From positions 2,923,001 through 2,987,000 of the forward strand of contig NZ_LT629705.1 in assembly GCF_900103875.1 (NCBI RefSeq): 64,000 nt of DNA. The letters are read 5' to 3'. The position numbers and the translations under genes were made by a program. Below the pieces are notes generated by a model. That model was not told the origin of the DNA and searched no databases. It saw only the letters and a list, made by a program, of their open reading frames with translations. Shown here one piece after another: positions 37,038 to 47,420 of the stretch. The stretch's first letter is position 1; every line of letters starts with the position of its first letter. Origin of the DNA: Pseudomonas arsenicoxydans. GTDB taxonomy: Bacteria; Pseudomonadota; Gammaproteobacteria; Pseudomonadales; Pseudomonadaceae.

Positions 37038-37486
37038 CTGACACCTTCAAGGAACAACTTCAGCAGGCCCATGAGCGAGGGGACTATGCCTCGCTGCTAC
37101 ACCTGCTTCCCTACGCCAAGCTGATCGGCGTTGAGTGTTCGCGTGTCGGCGATGAATTGCTTTTTCGCCTGCCGGCCAACAAGGACAACATTGGTAACCC
37201 TTTATTGCCTGCAATACATGGCGGGGTGATCGCCGGGTTCATGGAGCTTAGTGCTGCGCTGCACCTGTTGATTTTCACCGGTTCGCCCGGTGTGCCGAAA
37301 ATTATCGACTTCTCCCTGGACTATCTGCGCGCCGGGCAGTTTCGCGATACGTGGGCCCGCTGTCAGGTGTGCCGCCAGGGCCGGCGCGTCGCCAACGTAG
37401 CGATTACCGCCTGGCAAACCACCCAGGCCGAGCCGATTGCCACGGCCCGCGCCCATTTCAAAATTGAAGAGCCCTTGAAATCCTGA
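37034..37486 (+). CDS. PaaI-type hotdog thioesterase 2
   Basis: A 150-residue hotdog protein. PAIHGGVIAGFMELSAALHL matches the same motif as the upstream gene, but the catalytic-position residue is Glu in MELSA where the first has Asp in MDTAC. The pair is a likely ancient duplication, as the two differ widely elsewhere. Substrate unknown. Followed by htpG after 81 bases. Confidence 0.86.
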   Translation: MTDTFKEQLQQAHERGDYASLLHLLPYAKLIGVECSRVGDELLFRLPANKDNIGNPLLPAIHGGVIAGFMELSAALHLLIFTGSPGVPKIIDFSLDYLRAGQFRDTWARCQVCRQGRRVANVAITAWQTTQAEPIATARAHFKIEEPLKS

Positions 37487-37567
37487 ACTCAGCCCCAAAC
37501 TCTGATGACAACCCGCCGCCGACCCTGATGGTCGTGGCCACTGCCATCTGATTGGAGTTTGATGACC

Positions 37568-39472
37568 ATGAGTGTGGAAACTCAAAAGGAAACCCTGGGC
37601 TTCCAGACCGAGGTGAAGCAACTGCTGCACCTCATGATCCATTCGCTGTATTCCAACAAGGAAATTTTCCTTCGCGAATTGATCTCGAACGCCTCTGACG
37701 CTGTCGACAAATTACGTTTCGAAGCCCTGTCCAAGCCTGAGTTGCTGGAAGGTGGCGCCGAACTGAAAATCCGTGTGAGCTTCGACAAGGACGCGAAAAC
37801 CGTCACCCTCGAAGACAACGGCATCGGCATGAGCCGCGAAGATGCGATCACCCATCTGGGCACCATCGCCAAATCCGGCACAGCCGACTTCATGAAACAC
37901 CTGTCCGGCGATCAGAAGAAAGATTCGCACCTGATCGGTCAGTTTGGTGTGGGTTTCTACTCGGCTTTCATCGTTGCCGACAAAGTAGACGTGTTCAGCC
38001 GTCGTGCCGGTGCTGAAGCCAGCGAAGGCGTGCACTGGTCGTCCAAGGGCGAAGGCGATTTTGAAGTTGCCACCGTTGAGAAAGCCGAGCGCGGCACTCG
38101 TATTGTCCTGCACCTGAAGTCCGGTGAAGACGAGTTCGCCGATGGCTGGCGTCTGCGCAACATCATCAAGAAGTACTCCGACCACATCGCTTTGCCAATC
38201 GAGTTGCCCAAAGAAGTGGCTGCTGTCGAAGGCGAAGAGAAGCCGGCCGTTGAGTGGGAAACCGTCAACCGCGCCAGCGCTCTGTGGACCCGTCCTCGCA
38301 CTGAAATCAAGGACGAGGAATACCAGGAGTTCTACAAACACATCGCTCACGATTTCGAAAATCCGCTGAGCTGGAGCCACAACAAGGTCGAAGGCAAGCT
38401 CGAATACAGCTCGCTGCTGTACGTGCCGACCCGTGCTCCGTTCGATCTGTACCAGCGTGAGGCGCCTAAAGGCCTGAAGCTGTACGTGCAGCGCGTGTTC
38501 GTCATGGACCAGGCGGAGTCGTTCCTGCCGCTGTACCTGCGCTTCATCAAAGGCGTGGTCGATTCCAACGACTTGTCGCTGAACGTATCGCGGGAAATCC
38601 TGCAGAAAGATCCGATCATCGATTCCATGAAGTCGGCGCTGACCAAGCGCGTTCTGGACATGCTGGAAAAACTGGCGAAGAACGAGCCTGAGCAATACAA
38701 GGGCTTCTGGAAGAACTTCGGTCAGGTCATGAAAGAAGGCCCGGCAGAAGACTTCGCCAACAAAGAGAAAATCGCCGGCCTGCTGCGTTTCGCATCGACC
38801 AGCGGTGATGACGGCGAACAGGTTGTAGGCCTGACCGAATACCTGGCTCGCGCCAAGGAAGGTCAGGACAAGATCTACTACCTGACCGGCGAAACCTACG
38901 CGCAAGTCAAAAACAGCCCGCACCTGGAAGTCTTCCGCAAGAAAGGCATCGAAGTGCTGCTGCTGACCGACCGTATCGACGAGTGGCTGATGAGCTACCT
39001 CAGCGATTTCGACGGCAAGAGCTTTGTCGACGTGGCGCGCGGTGACCTGGACCTGGGCAACCTTGACTCGGAAGAGGACAAGAAAGCCGCGGAAGAAGTC
39101 GCCAAGTCCAAAGAAGGTCTGGTTGAACGTCTGAAAACCGCACTGGGCGATTCCGTCGCTGAAGTACGGGTTTCCCACCGTCTGACCGACTCCCCGGCGA
39201 TTCTGGCCATCGGCGAGCAGGACCTGGGCATGCAGATGCGTCAGATCCTCGAAGCCAGCGGCCAGAAGGTTCCGGATTCGAAGCCGATCTTCGAATTCAA
39301 CCCGGCTCACCCGCTGATCGAGAAGCTCGACAACGAGCAGAGCGACGAGCGCTTCGGCGATCTGTCGCACATCCTCTTCGATCAGGCCGCGTTGGCAGCC
39401 GGCGATAGCTTGAAGGACCCGGCCGCGTATGTGCGCCGCCTCAACAAGCTGTTGGTTGAACTGTCGGTTTAA
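37568..39472 (+). CDS. htpG: Molecular chaperone HtpG (Hsp90)
   Basis: A 634-residue Hsp90. The N-terminal GHKL ATPase carries [26 protein letters not shown] and [11 protein letters not shown]. The middle domain has [12 protein letters not shown] with the ATP-contacting arginine. The C-terminal dimerisation domain ends LVELSV. I use the ATG at 37568 ([13 protein letters not shown]) as in other pseudomonads; the GGAG site also serves an ATG at 37562. No clear heat-shock promoter was identified. Confidence 0.96.
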   Translation: MSVETQKETLGFQTEVKQLLHLMIHSLYSNKEIFLRELISNASDAVDKLRFEALSKPELLEGGAELKIRVSFDKDAKTVTLEDNGIGMSREDAITHLGTIAKSGTADFMKHLSGDQKKDSHLIGQFGVGFYSAFIVADKVDVFSRRAGAEASEGVHWSSKGEGDFEVATVEKAERGTRIVLHLKSGEDEFADGWRLRNIIKKYSDHIALPIELPKEVAAVEGEEKPAVEWETVNRASALWTRPRTEIKDEEYQEFYKHIAHDFENPLSWSHNKVEGKLEYSSLLYVPTRAPFDLYQREAPKGLKLYVQRVFVMDQAESFLPLYLRFIKGVVDSNDLSLNVSREILQKDPIIDSMKSALTKRVLDMLEKLAKNEPEQYKGFWKNFGQVMKEGPAEDFANKEKIAGLLRFASTSGDDGEQVVGLTEYLARAKEGQDKIYYLTGETYAQVKNSPHLEVFRKKGIEVLLLTDRIDEWLMSYLSDFDGKSFVDVARGDLDLGNLDSEEDKKAAEEVAKSKEGLVERLKTALGDSVAEVRVSHRLTDSPAILAIGEQDLGMQMRQILEASGQKVPDSKPIFEFNPAHPLIEKLDNEQSDERFGDLSHILFDQAALAAGDSLKDPAAYVRRLNKLLVELSV

Positions 39473-39483
39473 CTGCGCTGTAC

Positions 39484-39512
39484 AAAAAACCCGCTTCGGC
39501 GGGTTTTTTCAT
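39484..39512 (+). terminator. Rho-independent terminator of htpG
   Basis: aaaaaacccgc TTC ggcgggtttttt, a compact GC hairpin flanked by A and T runs, twelve bases after htpG. Confidence 0.9.
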
Positions 39513-39539
39513 TCTGGGGTCATTAACTGGGAGTTTGTC

Positions 39540-40268
39540 ATGAGCCAAATCACTATTCGTTCCGTCGTTTATCAGATTGATGGCCAGTCGTATGAAAGCC
39601 GTCTGGCCTTTGACGCTGACCATAAGGGCTCGCGCCCGGGTCTGTTGATGGCGCCGAACTGGATGGGCGTCAGCGCCGGTGCCGAGGCCATTGCCAAGTC
39701 CGTGGCGTCCAAGGGTTATGTGGTGTTGATCGCTGACCTGTACGGTCAAGCGGTGCGTCCGCAGAACGGCGACGAGGCGGGCGCAGCGATGATGCCGCTG
39801 AAGAATGACCGTGCGTTGCTACGTAAGCGCATGCAGGCGGCGTTCGAGCAGTTGCAAGGGCAGGGCGAGGCAGCCATCGATACTTCTAAACTGGCGACGT
39901 TCGGTTTCTGCTTCGGCGGTTGCTGTGCGCTGGAACTGGCCCGCACGGGCGCGCCGGTAAAAGCCGCCGTTTCGTTCCATGGCTCCCTGGATACGCCGAA
40001 CGTCAACGATGCGAAAAACATCAAGGGCTCGGTGCTGGTGTTGCATGGCGCGTCCGATCCATTGGTGCCAAAAGAACAGCTACCGGCATTCGAAGAGGAA
40101 ATGAATGCGGCGGGGGTGGATTGGCAATTGCTGAGCTACGGTGGCGCGGTGCATTCGTTTACCGATCCGCACGCGAATGTGCCGGGCAAGATGATGTATG
40201 ACGCGAAGACAGCCGCTCGGGCGTTTACCTCGATGCACAATCTGTTGGATGAAGTGTTTAAAGCCTGA
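39540..40268 (+). CDS. Dienelactone hydrolase family protein
   Basis: A 242-residue alpha/beta-hydrolase. The nucleophile is a cysteine in GFCFGG (about residue 122), as in dienelactone hydrolases. The acid is in LHGASDPLVP and the histidine in GGAVHSFTDP. Its position after htpG is the same in other pseudomonads, so it is a core gene and not part of a degradation cluster. Natural substrate unknown. Confidence 0.88.
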   Translation: MSQITIRSVVYQIDGQSYESRLAFDADHKGSRPGLLMAPNWMGVSAGAEAIAKSVASKGYVVLIADLYGQAVRPQNGDEAGAAMMPLKNDRALLRKRMQAAFEQLQGQGEAAIDTSKLATFGFCFGGCCALELARTGAPVKAAVSFHGSLDTPNVNDAKNIKGSVLVLHGASDPLVPKEQLPAFEEEMNAAGVDWQLLSYGGAVHSFTDPHANVPGKMMYDAKTAARAFTSMHNLLDEVFKA

Positions 40269-40311
40269 TAGCTGCTTTCGGCCCTGATGCTGTCGGTGTG
40301 AGTGCCGGCCT

Positions 40312-40377
40312 CTTCGCGGGCAAGCCCGCTCCCACAGGTTCGCGGTGATCCTTGTGGGAGCGGGCTTGCCCGCGAAG
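40312..40377. repeat. REPIN (GGGCTTGCCC type)
   Basis: Inverted arms starting cttcgcgggcaagcccgct and ending agcgggcttgcccgcgaag, 18 bases apart, between the convergent dienelactone hydrolase and pirin genes. Same core as the RAYT-flanking REPINs; the flank reads gaag where those read gat. Confidence 0.92.
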
Positions 40378-40386
40378 GCGGTGTAA

Positions 40387-41262
40387 CTAACGCCGAGGGT
40401 CCTGAGGCAATTCGATCCGCTCGGTTTCCCCCGGCACCGTCGGCCAATCCCCGGCAGCCCAGCGTCGGCGCGCTTCATCGATCGCTGCCGGATCGCTGGC
40501 CACAAAATTCCAGTTGATCCGCCGTGGGCCATCCAGCGGCGCCCCACCGAACAGCACGGCATGACTGTCACTCTCGGCAAACAACGTCATTTCCTCCCCG
40601 GCAGGCAAGACCACCAGCGAGTGCGGTTCCAGCTGCTCGCCCTCCAGCTGCACTTCTCCACTCAACACATACAGCGCCCGTTCTTCATGCTCGGTGGGAA
40701 TCAGCAAGGTGGTCGCCGTTTGCAGGTTCAATTCCGCATACAGCGTAGGAGAAAGCACCGGGACCGGCGATTCCAGGCAGAAGCCTGACCCGGCAATCAT
40801 CCGGATCTTCACCCCAAGGTTATCGCTGACCGGCAGCGTTGCCGCCGGATGATGGCTGTAGTGCCCCGGCCCCTGTTCATGTTTCTTGGGGGAGGCGAGC
40901 CAGATCTGCAAACCGTGCATCGTGAAGCCGCTTGCCTTCAAGGCTTCAGGCGTACGTTCGACATGCGCTATAGCGCTGCCCGCCGTCATCCAGCTGACAT
41001 CACCGGCTTCCACCACCTGGTCGGAGCCGAGACTGTCCTTGTGCTGGATTTTCCCTTCGAACAAATAGGTGAGGGTGGACAGGCCGATATGCGGATGCTG
41101 GCGGATGTTCATGCCTTTACCCGGTGCATAACGGGTTTGGAGCATGTGATCGAAAAACACGAAAGGCCCGACGCTGCGGCACTGGGCGGACGGCAGCGGG
41201 CGCAGAATCGGCTGGCCTTCGACATCTTCGGCGCGAGGGCGGATCACGAGTGGCGTGTTCAT
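40387..41262 (-). CDS. Pirin family protein
   Basis: A 291-residue bicupin. The metal-binding N-terminal cupin has FFDHM, QHPHIGLSTLTYLFEG and HKDSLG with the three histidines (and later Glu). Pirins include quercetinases and metabolic regulators. The start at 41262 gives the usual MNTPLVIRPR opening; the upstream extension is not conserved-looking. It follows the OsmC-family gene on the same strand after 61 bases. Confidence 0.9.
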   Translation of the reverse strand: MNTPLVIRPRAEDVEGQPILRPLPSAQCRSVGPFVFFDHMLQTRYAPGKGMNIRQHPHIGLSTLTYLFEGKIQHKDSLGSDQVVEAGDVSWMTAGSAIAHVERTPEALKASGFTMHGLQIWLASPKKHEQGPGHYSHHPAATLPVSDNLGVKIRMIAGSGFCLESPVPVLSPTLYAELNLQTATTLLIPTEHEERALYVLSGEVQLEGEQLEPHSLVVLPAGEEMTLFAESDSHAVLFGGAPLDGPRRINWNFVASDPAAIDEARRRWAAGDWPTVPGETERIELPQDPRR

Positions 41263-41323
41263 GGTGCATTCCAGACTGAGCGGGTGACGCACGGAGCATA
41301 ACCCGCTTGCGCAGCCGTTGCCG

Positions 41324-41740
41324 CTATTGGCTGAAGGCACCTTCTGACAGATGGGTTTCGATGCTGACTTCAGTGCTGGTCATCAGTTTATGCACCGGGC
41401 AACGATCCGCCACGCGGTGCAGCTCTTCGCGCTGAGCATCGGTGAGCACGCCCTTGAGGGTCAGTTTGACGTGCAAGGCGTATTTGCCTTTCTGCTCTTC
41501 GCTGTTGTCACGCTTGACCTCGACCGTCACGCCGGTCAGGGGAATGTCTTTCTTCTTCGCGTACATCTTCAGCGTCAGGGCCTTGCAGGCACCCAGAGCG
41601 GCATCGAAATAATCGTGTGGCTCAGGTGCCGAGCCTTCGCCGCCCGCCGAGACCGGCGCATCGGCAAACAGTTCGTGGTCATCGATCTGGACACTGTGGC
41701 GAAAACCATCGGCGGAAACGGTATTGACGGTAACGGTCAT
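41324..41740 (-). CDS. OsmC family peroxiredoxin-like protein
   Basis: A 138-residue OsmC/Ohr-type protein. GACKALTLKMYAKKK holds the first active cysteine and RVADRCPVHKLM the second. These two cysteines reduce hydroperoxides in the family. EPHDYFDAALGACKA is the usual dimer motif. I chose the start at 41740 for the GAGG ribosome-binding site and family length; MPARFPM at 41758 is an alternative. Confidence 0.88.
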   Translation of the reverse strand: MTVTVNTVSADGFRHSVQIDDHELFADAPVSAGGEGSAPEPHDYFDAALGACKALTLKMYAKKKDIPLTGVTVEVKRDNSEEQKGKYALHVKLTLKGVLTDAQREELHRVADRCPVHKLMTSTEVSIETHLSEGAFSQ

Positions 41741-41991
41741 GGGAAACCTCGCAGGCATCAGGAAAGGACATTCGATCAAAAAAGACCTTGAAGGTATAGA
41801 GCATTGCAGCGCTTGCGCGTTCCACTTTCTTGCACGTTGCAATGCGCCGGCCATGTGACCGGCTGGCCGCGCAAGGTTGCGAATGAGGCAATCCGTGCCT
41901 ATGTTCCATGCGAGGCATTACCGGCGACGGGCGCTGAAATCGTCGCCTGTTGCTGTCCATCCAATGCGGATTTTCGCAGTGAGGTTACGAC

Positions 41992-43368
41992 ATGCCAAAC
42001 GACTCCCGCCCTGCCGTGCTCGAACTGATCGGCAATACGCCGCTGGTGCGCGTCAGCCGCTTCGATACCGGTCCTTGCACCCTGTTCCTCAAACTCGAAT
42101 CACAGAATCCCGGCGGCTCGATCAAGGACCGTATCGGCCTGGCGATGATCGACGCCGCCGAGCGTGATGGCCGTCTGAAACCCGGTGGCACCATCGTCGA
42201 GGCCACCGCCGGCAACACCGGACTGGGTCTGGCTCTGGTCGGTCGCGCCAAGGGTTATCGGGTGGTGCTGGTCGTGCCGGACAAGATGTCCACCGAGAAG
42301 GTCTTGCACCTCAAGGCGATGGGCGCCGAAGTGCACATTACCCGCTCGGATGTCGGCAAGGGCCATCCCGATTATTACCAGGACGTGGCGGCGCGACTGG
42401 CGCAGGAAATTCCCGATGCGTTCTTCGCCGATCAATTCAACAACCCGGCCAACCCGCTGGCCCACGAGTGCAGCACCGCGCCGGAAATCTGGGCGCAGAC
42501 CCAGCATGACCTCGATACCATTGTGGTCGGTGTCGGTTCGGCCGGCACGTTGACCGGCTTGACCCGTTTCTTTCAGCGCGTGCAACCGAACCTTGAGATG
42601 GTGTTGGCCGATCCGGTCGGTTCGGTGATGGCCGAATACAGTCGCAGTGGCACCCTCGGCAAGGCCGGCTCGTGGGCGGTGGAGGGCATCGGTGAAGACT
42701 TCATTCCGTCGATTGCCGACCTGTCCAGCGTGCGCCACGCCTATTCGATCAGCGATGAGGAAAGCTTCGATCACGCCCGTCAATTGCTGCGCGCCGAAGG
42801 CATTCTCGGTGGCTCGTCGACAGGCACATTGTTGGCGGCAGCGCTGCGTTATTGCCGCGAGCAAACCGAGCCCAAGCGCGTGGTCAGCTTCGTCTGCGAC
42901 ACCGGCACCCGCTACCTGTCGAAGGTCTACAACGATCAGTGGATGAACGATCAAGGCCTGTTGCAGTACAAGCGCTACGGCGACTTGCGCGACCTGATCG
43001 CGCGGCGTTTCGAGGATGGCCGGGTGATCAGCGTCGGCCCGGACGACACGCTGCTGACGGCTTTCCAGCGCATGCGCCTGGCGGATGTGTCGCAACTGCC
43101 AGTGTTGGCGGACGGAAAGCGTTTGGTCGGCGTGATCGATGAGTCCGACATTCTGCTGGGCGTACACGAAGACGCTTCGCACTTGCGCATGCCTGTGGCC
43201 AGCGCCATGACCGAGACGTTGCAAACCCTGCCTGCCGCCGCCAGTCTCGCCGAACTGCAAGCGGAGCTTGATCGCGGGCTGGTGGCGATCATCGCCGATG
43301 CCTCGGGGTTCCACGGTTTGATTACCCGAGTCGACATGCTCAATCACTTACGGAGATCCCTTAAATGA
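41992..43368 (+). CDS. cbs: Cystathionine beta-synthase
   Basis: A 458-residue PLP enzyme. K45 in NPGGSIKDRIG binds PLP, EATAGNTG contacts substrate, and GVGSAGTLTG binds the phosphate. Two C-terminal CBS domains (about 340-458) distinguish it from O-acetylserine sulfhydrylase. It condenses serine and homocysteine to cystathionine. Its stop overlaps the start of the gamma-lyase-type gene (ATGA), giving a reverse transsulfuration pair. Confidence 0.92.
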   Translation: MPNDSRPAVLELIGNTPLVRVSRFDTGPCTLFLKLESQNPGGSIKDRIGLAMIDAAERDGRLKPGGTIVEATAGNTGLGLALVGRAKGYRVVLVVPDKMSTEKVLHLKAMGAEVHITRSDVGKGHPDYYQDVAARLAQEIPDAFFADQFNNPANPLAHECSTAPEIWAQTQHDLDTIVVGVGSAGTLTGLTRFFQRVQPNLEMVLADPVGSVMAEYSRSGTLGKAGSWAVEGIGEDFIPSIADLSSVRHAYSISDEESFDHARQLLRAEGILGGSSTGTLLAAALRYCREQTEPKRVVSFVCDTGTRYLSKVYNDQWMNDQGLLQYKRYGDLRDLIARRFEDGRVISVGPDDTLLTAFQRMRLADVSQLPVLADGKRLVGVIDESDILLGVHEDASHLRMPVASAMTETLQTLPAAASLAELQAELDRGLVAIIADASGFHGLITRVDMLNHLRRSLK

Positions 43369-44543
43369 GTCAACACGATGAAACCGCTGCGCCACGTGCC
43401 TTCGGCACCCGTGTGATCCATGCCGGGCAGACCCCGGACCCTACCACCGGCGCGTTAATGCCGCCGATATACGCCAACTCCACTTATTTGCAGCAGAGTC
43501 CCGGCGTGCACAAGGGCTTCGATTACGGGCGTTCGCACAACCCGACGCGCTTTGCACTGGAACGTTGTGTGGCGGACCTTGAAAGCGGCACCCAGGCGTT
43601 CGCGTTCGCCTCCGGGCTGGCGGCGATTTCCACGGTGCTGGAGTTGCTCGACGCGGGCTCGCACATTGTTTCCGGCAATGATTTGTATGGCGGCACTTTT
43701 CGACTATTCGACAAGGTACGCAAACGCAGTGCCGGGCATCGGTTCAGTTTCGTCGATCTGACGGACCTGGCGGGATTCGAAGCGGCACTGCAGCCCGAGA
43801 CGAAAATGGTCTGGGTCGAGACACCCAGTAATCCGTTGCTGAGCCTTACGGACCTTGCCGCTGTCGCGCGTATCTGCCGCCAGCGGGGCATCATCTGTGT
43901 TGCTGACAACACGTTTGCCAGCCCTTGGATACAGCGTCCGCTGGAGCTGGGCTTCGACATCGTGCTGCACTCGACCACCAAGTACCTCAATGGTCACTCC
44001 GACGTGATCGGCGGCATCGCGGTAGTCGGGCAGAACCCGGAACTGGCCGAGCGCCTGGGTTTCCTGCAGAACTCGGTTGGCGCAATCGCCGGGCCGTTCG
44101 ATGCGTTCCTGACCTTGCGTGGGGTGAAAACCCTGGCGCTGCGCATGGAGCGCCATTGCAGCAACGCGCTGGAGCTGGCGCAATGGCTGGAGCGTCAGCC
44201 GCAGGTGGCGCGCGTCTACTATCCGGGTTTGCCCTCGCACCCGCAGCACGAACTGGCCCGGCAGCAGATGCGCGGATTCGGCGGGATGATTTCCCTTGAT
44301 CTGAACAGCGACCTGGCTGGGGCCCGGCGCTTCCTTGAAAACGTGCAGATATTCGCTTTGGCCGAGAGCCTGGGCGGGGTCGAAAGCCTGATCGAGCACC
44401 CGGCGATCATGACCCACGCCACCATCCCGGTGGAGACCCGCGCGCAGCTTGGCATTGGCGATGCGCTGGTGCGTTTGTCCGTGGGGGTCGAGGATGTCGA
44501 AGACCTGCGCGCCGATCTGGCCCAGGCGTTGGCGAAGATCTGA
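43365..44543 (+). CDS. Cystathionine gamma-lyase/synthase family enzyme
   Basis: A 392-residue Cys/Met-metabolism PLP enzyme. K206 in LHSTTKYLNGHSD binds PLP; YGRSHNPTR and GLAAIST are family motifs. Sequence alone cannot fully separate gamma-lyase from gamma-synthase, but overlap with cystathionine beta-synthase favours the lyase (cystathionine to cysteine, 2-oxobutyrate and ammonia). Confidence 0.88.
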   Translation: MSQHDETAAPRAFGTRVIHAGQTPDPTTGALMPPIYANSTYLQQSPGVHKGFDYGRSHNPTRFALERCVADLESGTQAFAFASGLAAISTVLELLDAGSHIVSGNDLYGGTFRLFDKVRKRSAGHRFSFVDLTDLAGFEAALQPETKMVWVETPSNPLLSLTDLAAVARICRQRGIICVADNTFASPWIQRPLELGFDIVLHSTTKYLNGHSDVIGGIAVVGQNPELAERLGFLQNSVGAIAGPFDAFLTLRGVKTLALRMERHCSNALELAQWLERQPQVARVYYPGLPSHPQHELARQQMRGFGGMISLDLNSDLAGARRFLENVQIFALAESLGGVESLIEHPAIMTHATIPVETRAQLGIGDALVRLSVGVEDVEDLRADLAQALAKI

Positions 44544-44561
44544 AAAACAGCAGGCATAAAA

Positions 44562-44590
44562 AATCCGGAATCCTTGGTGGATTCCGGATT
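44562..44590. terminator. Bidirectional terminator
   Basis: aatccggaatcc / ggattccggatt with a five-base loop. The minus-strand side is followed by TTTTTATG, so it serves best for the DUF3108 gene; the plus side has CTTGTG. Confidence 0.82.
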
Positions 44591-44606
44591 CTTGTGTCGA
44601 ACCGGA

Positions 44607-45320
44607 TCAGCTGCCTTTGACAGCCTTGCCGTTGACCGTACCGTCCAGGAGCATGATGTTGTACTCCTTGCCGTCGGTTTCAACCTGTTGCAGGCGGACC
44701 AGCAGGTAATCCCAGTCCTTGGCGAACCACAGGACAGTGGTGCGCTTGTTTTGTGTCGGGTCGCGCACACGCTCGACCTTGATCGCATCGATGTTGCCAG
44801 CCTTGGTCTCGACCTTTTCCGAGCCCAGCACGCGGAAATCGTAGGTGTCGACGTCGTTGCCGTCAACGACCTGGTAGCTCATGCTTTTTTTGCCGGCGGC
44901 GACGTCGTGCTGCAACGCCAGCTGATAAGTGGATTTGTCGACCATGCCAGTGTTTAGCGGGACCTTGACCGGGTCGCCGCGATCCGTGCCAGTGACCATC
45001 TTGGTGGTCCAGTCGAAATCCAGATTCGACTTCTTGGCTTTGCCCAGGCCGCTGCGTTCAAAGTTGTAGGACTGAGGCAGCAGAGTGCCCTTGTCCAGGG
45101 TCAGGGTGCTTTCTTCGGTCAGGCTGGCGATCATCATCGACGCCTTGAAGCTGAGCTTCCAGGCCCCGTTGGCTTGCTTGGTCAGGCTGCGTTCAGCGGT
45201 GCCGCTCATGGGCAGCTGTTTCCAGTCGGCAGTGTAGCTGGCGGAGAAGGGTTGAAGTTCTGCAGCCTGCGCAAACGGCAGGGCGAGCAGAGCGCAAGCG
45301 AAGAGCAGGGCGCGACGCAT
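44607..45320 (-). CDS. DUF3108 periplasmic/exported protein
   Basis: A 237-residue protein with a signal peptide (1-19, PFAQAAE) and a beta-rich body typical of DUF3108 (FSASYTADWKQLPMSGTAERSL, LLPQSYNFERSG). Function unknown, probably periplasmic. It is the distal gene of the purM-purN run on the minus strand, with an eight-base gap after purN, an arrangement known in other pseudomonads. Confidence 0.87.
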   Translation of the reverse strand: MRRALLFACALLALPFAQAAELQPFSASYTADWKQLPMSGTAERSLTKQANGAWKLSFKASMMIASLTEESTLTLDKGTLLPQSYNFERSGLGKAKKSNLDFDWTTKMVTGTDRGDPVKVPLNTGMVDKSTYQLALQHDVAAGKKSMSYQVVDGNDVDTYDFRVLGSEKVETKAGNIDAIKVERVRDPTQNKRTTVLWFAKDWDYLLVRLQQVETDGKEYNIMLLDGTVNGKAVKGS

Positions 45321-45328
45321 AAAATCTC

Positions 45329-45979
45329 CTAGGTTCGAATCAAGTGGCCGCTGGCCGCGAGTAACTTTCCATCCAGTAAAGCACCTTGCTCTCCGAGCGC
45401 TAAACGCCCTTCGGCAAACCAGCGTACGGCCATTGGGTAGATCAGGTGTTCCTGAGCATGGACCCGCTGCGCCAGACTTTGCGGCGAGTCATGCAACTCT
45501 ACCGGTATTACTGCCTGTACGACCAGTGGTCCGCCATCGAGTTCCTCGGTGACGAAGTGAACCGAGCAGCCGTGCTCGGTGTCGCCGGCCTCCAGCGCAC
45601 GCTGATGAGTGTGTAACCCTTTGTATTTGGGCAGCAGCGAGGGATGGATATTGAGCAGGCGACCCGCGTAGTGGCGCACGAAGTCAGCGCTGAGAATGCG
45701 CATGAAACCGGCCAGTACAACGAGTTTGGGGTTGAAGGCGTCGATCAGTTCGATCAGCGCGGCATCGAAGGCCTCGCGGCCTTCGTAAGCCTTGTGATCC
45801 AGGAAGCGGGTTTCGATACCCGCGTCCCTGGCGCGTTGCAGGCCGTAGGCGTCGGCGCGGTTGGAAATCACCGCAGCGATGCGGACCGGGCTGTCGCCGG
45901 TCCGCGTGCTGTCGATCAAGGCCTGCAAGTTACTGCCGGTGCCGGACAACAGCACCACCACATCACAGGTCTGGGACAT
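45329..45979 (-). CDS. purN: Phosphoribosylglycinamide formyltransferase
   Basis: A 216-residue enzyme that formylates GAR using 10-formyl-THF in purine synthesis. N110, H112 (LLNIHPSLLP) and D148 (EELDGG) are the catalytic triad. LLSGTGSNLQALID binds the substrate phosphate. The ATG at 45979 shares a base with the purM stop (TGATG), so the two are translationally coupled. Confidence 0.96.
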   Translation of the reverse strand: MSQTCDVVVLLSGTGSNLQALIDSTRTGDSPVRIAAVISNRADAYGLQRARDAGIETRFLDHKAYEGREAFDAALIELIDAFNPKLVVLAGFMRILSADFVRHYAGRLLNIHPSLLPKYKGLHTHQRALEAGDTEHGCSVHFVTEELDGGPLVVQAVIPVELHDSPQSLAQRVHAQEHLIYPMAVRWFAEGRLALGEQGALLDGKLLAASGHLIRT

Positions 45980-47037
45980 CAATGAGCCTTGAGGTTCTTC
46001 AGTTCAACCTGGGCTGCGCCTTCGGCAGCGGTGGCGATCTGACCGATGACCCAAGGCTGCTCGCCGGCTTCACGCAGCACGTTCAGCGCGGTTTCAACGT
46101 GCTCTTGAGCGACGCAGATGACCATGCCCACGCCGCAGTTCAGTACGCGGTGCATTTCGTTTTCGTCGACGTTGCCTTTCTCTTGCAGCCAGTCGAACAC
46201 GGCAGGACGGGTCCAGCTCGCAACGTCAACCACCGCTTGGGCGCCTTTTGGCAGCACGCGCGGGATGTTGTCCAGCAGGCCACCACCGGTGATGTGGGCC
46301 ATGGCCTTGACCGCGCCGGTGTCCTTGATCAGCTTGAGCAGCGGCTTCACGTAGATGCGGGTCGGGGCCATCAGCAGGTCGGTCAGCGGTTTGCCGTCGA
46401 GCTGGATGTTTTCGATGTCGGCACCGGACACTTCGATGATCTTGCGGATCAGCGAGTAACCGTTGGAGTGCGGACCGGAAGATGGCAGGGCCAGCAGGGC
46501 ATCGCCGGCAGCAACTTTGGAACCGTCGATGATTTCGGATTTTTCCACGACGCCGACGCAGAAGCCGGCCAGGTCGTAGTCTTCGCCTTCATACATGCCT
46601 GGCATTTCAGCGGTTTCGCCGCCAACCAGGGAGCAGCCGGACAATTCGCAGCCTGCACCGATGCCGGTCACGACCTGGGTCGCGGTTTCGACGTTGAGTT
46701 TGCCGGTGGCGTAGTAATCGAGGAAGAACAACGGCTCGGCGCCGCAGACCACCAGGTCGTTAACGCACATGGCCACCAGATCGATGCCGATGCTGTCGTG
46801 CTTGTTCAGGTTCAGTGCCAGGCGCAGCTTGGTGCCCACACCGTCGGTGCCGGAAACCAGCACGGGCTGCTTGTAGCCGGCCGGGATTTCGCAGAGGGCG
46901 CCGAAACCGCCCAGGCCGCCCATGACTTCCGGGCGCGCAGTGCGCTTGGCGACGCTCTTGATGCGTTCGACCAATGCTTCACCGGCGTCGATGTCTACAC
47001 CGGCGTCCTTGTAGCTCAGGGAGGGTTGCTTGCTCAT
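45979..47037 (-). CDS. purM: Phosphoribosylformylglycinamidine cyclo-ligase
   Basis: A 352-residue AIR synthetase. It begins [19 protein letters not shown], and contains [23 protein letters not shown] (ATP/Mg), [11 protein letters not shown] and [12 protein letters not shown]. It closes the imidazole ring to make AIR. First gene of purM-purN-DUF3108. Confidence 0.96.
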   Translation of the reverse strand: MSKQPSLSYKDAGVDIDAGEALVERIKSVAKRTARPEVMGGLGGFGALCEIPAGYKQPVLVSGTDGVGTKLRLALNLNKHDSIGIDLVAMCVNDLVVCGAEPLFFLDYYATGKLNVETATQVVTGIGAGCELSGCSLVGGETAEMPGMYEGEDYDLAGFCVGVVEKSEIIDGSKVAAGDALLALPSSGPHSNGYSLIRKIIEVSGADIENIQLDGKPLTDLLMAPTRIYVKPLLKLIKDTGAVKAMAHITGGGLLDNIPRVLPKGAQAVVDVASWTRPAVFDWLQEKGNVDENEMHRVLNCGVGMVICVAQEHVETALNVLREAGEQPWVIGQIATAAEGAAQVELKNLKAH

Positions 47038-47420
47038 GATCCAGGCCTTTAGGGGGGATTCAGGGGTAACGACCGAGTCCAGTGGGACCGCCGAAACAAA
47101 CGAAGGCGAGTGCCGTCCGCGAATTTCAGGGTGCCCGGCTGTTGCCGGTCTGCGAAGGCGCGCGATTTTATCAGGCTTGAGGGGCAGCGGCCATCCTCAG
47201 GCCGACGGCAGGGGCATATCGGTTGAAAAAAACCGTTATTGCCCATGTTGGTCGCAACCTTGATGGCTGTATAAGGTATCGCGATTAACCGTCTATCGTT
47301 ATGACAGTGCGAAAACTTCGTCAGATCGTGGTGAATGTTTTGCGCAGGGCCGTGGTCACAGCCTTGCTCGATCGTCTTCATGCGGTCTGTTCCAGCCGCT
47401 CTTGTCGTCAGGAATCTTCC
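47038..47420. other. Divergent intergenic region purM / DUF2066
   Basis: This 383-base gap lies between divergent genes. It contains small inverted stretches (e.g. cggttgaaaaaaaccg near 47219) but no REP, structured RNA or promoter I can support. The in-frame extension upstream of 47421 is not conserved-looking. Confidence 0.45.
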
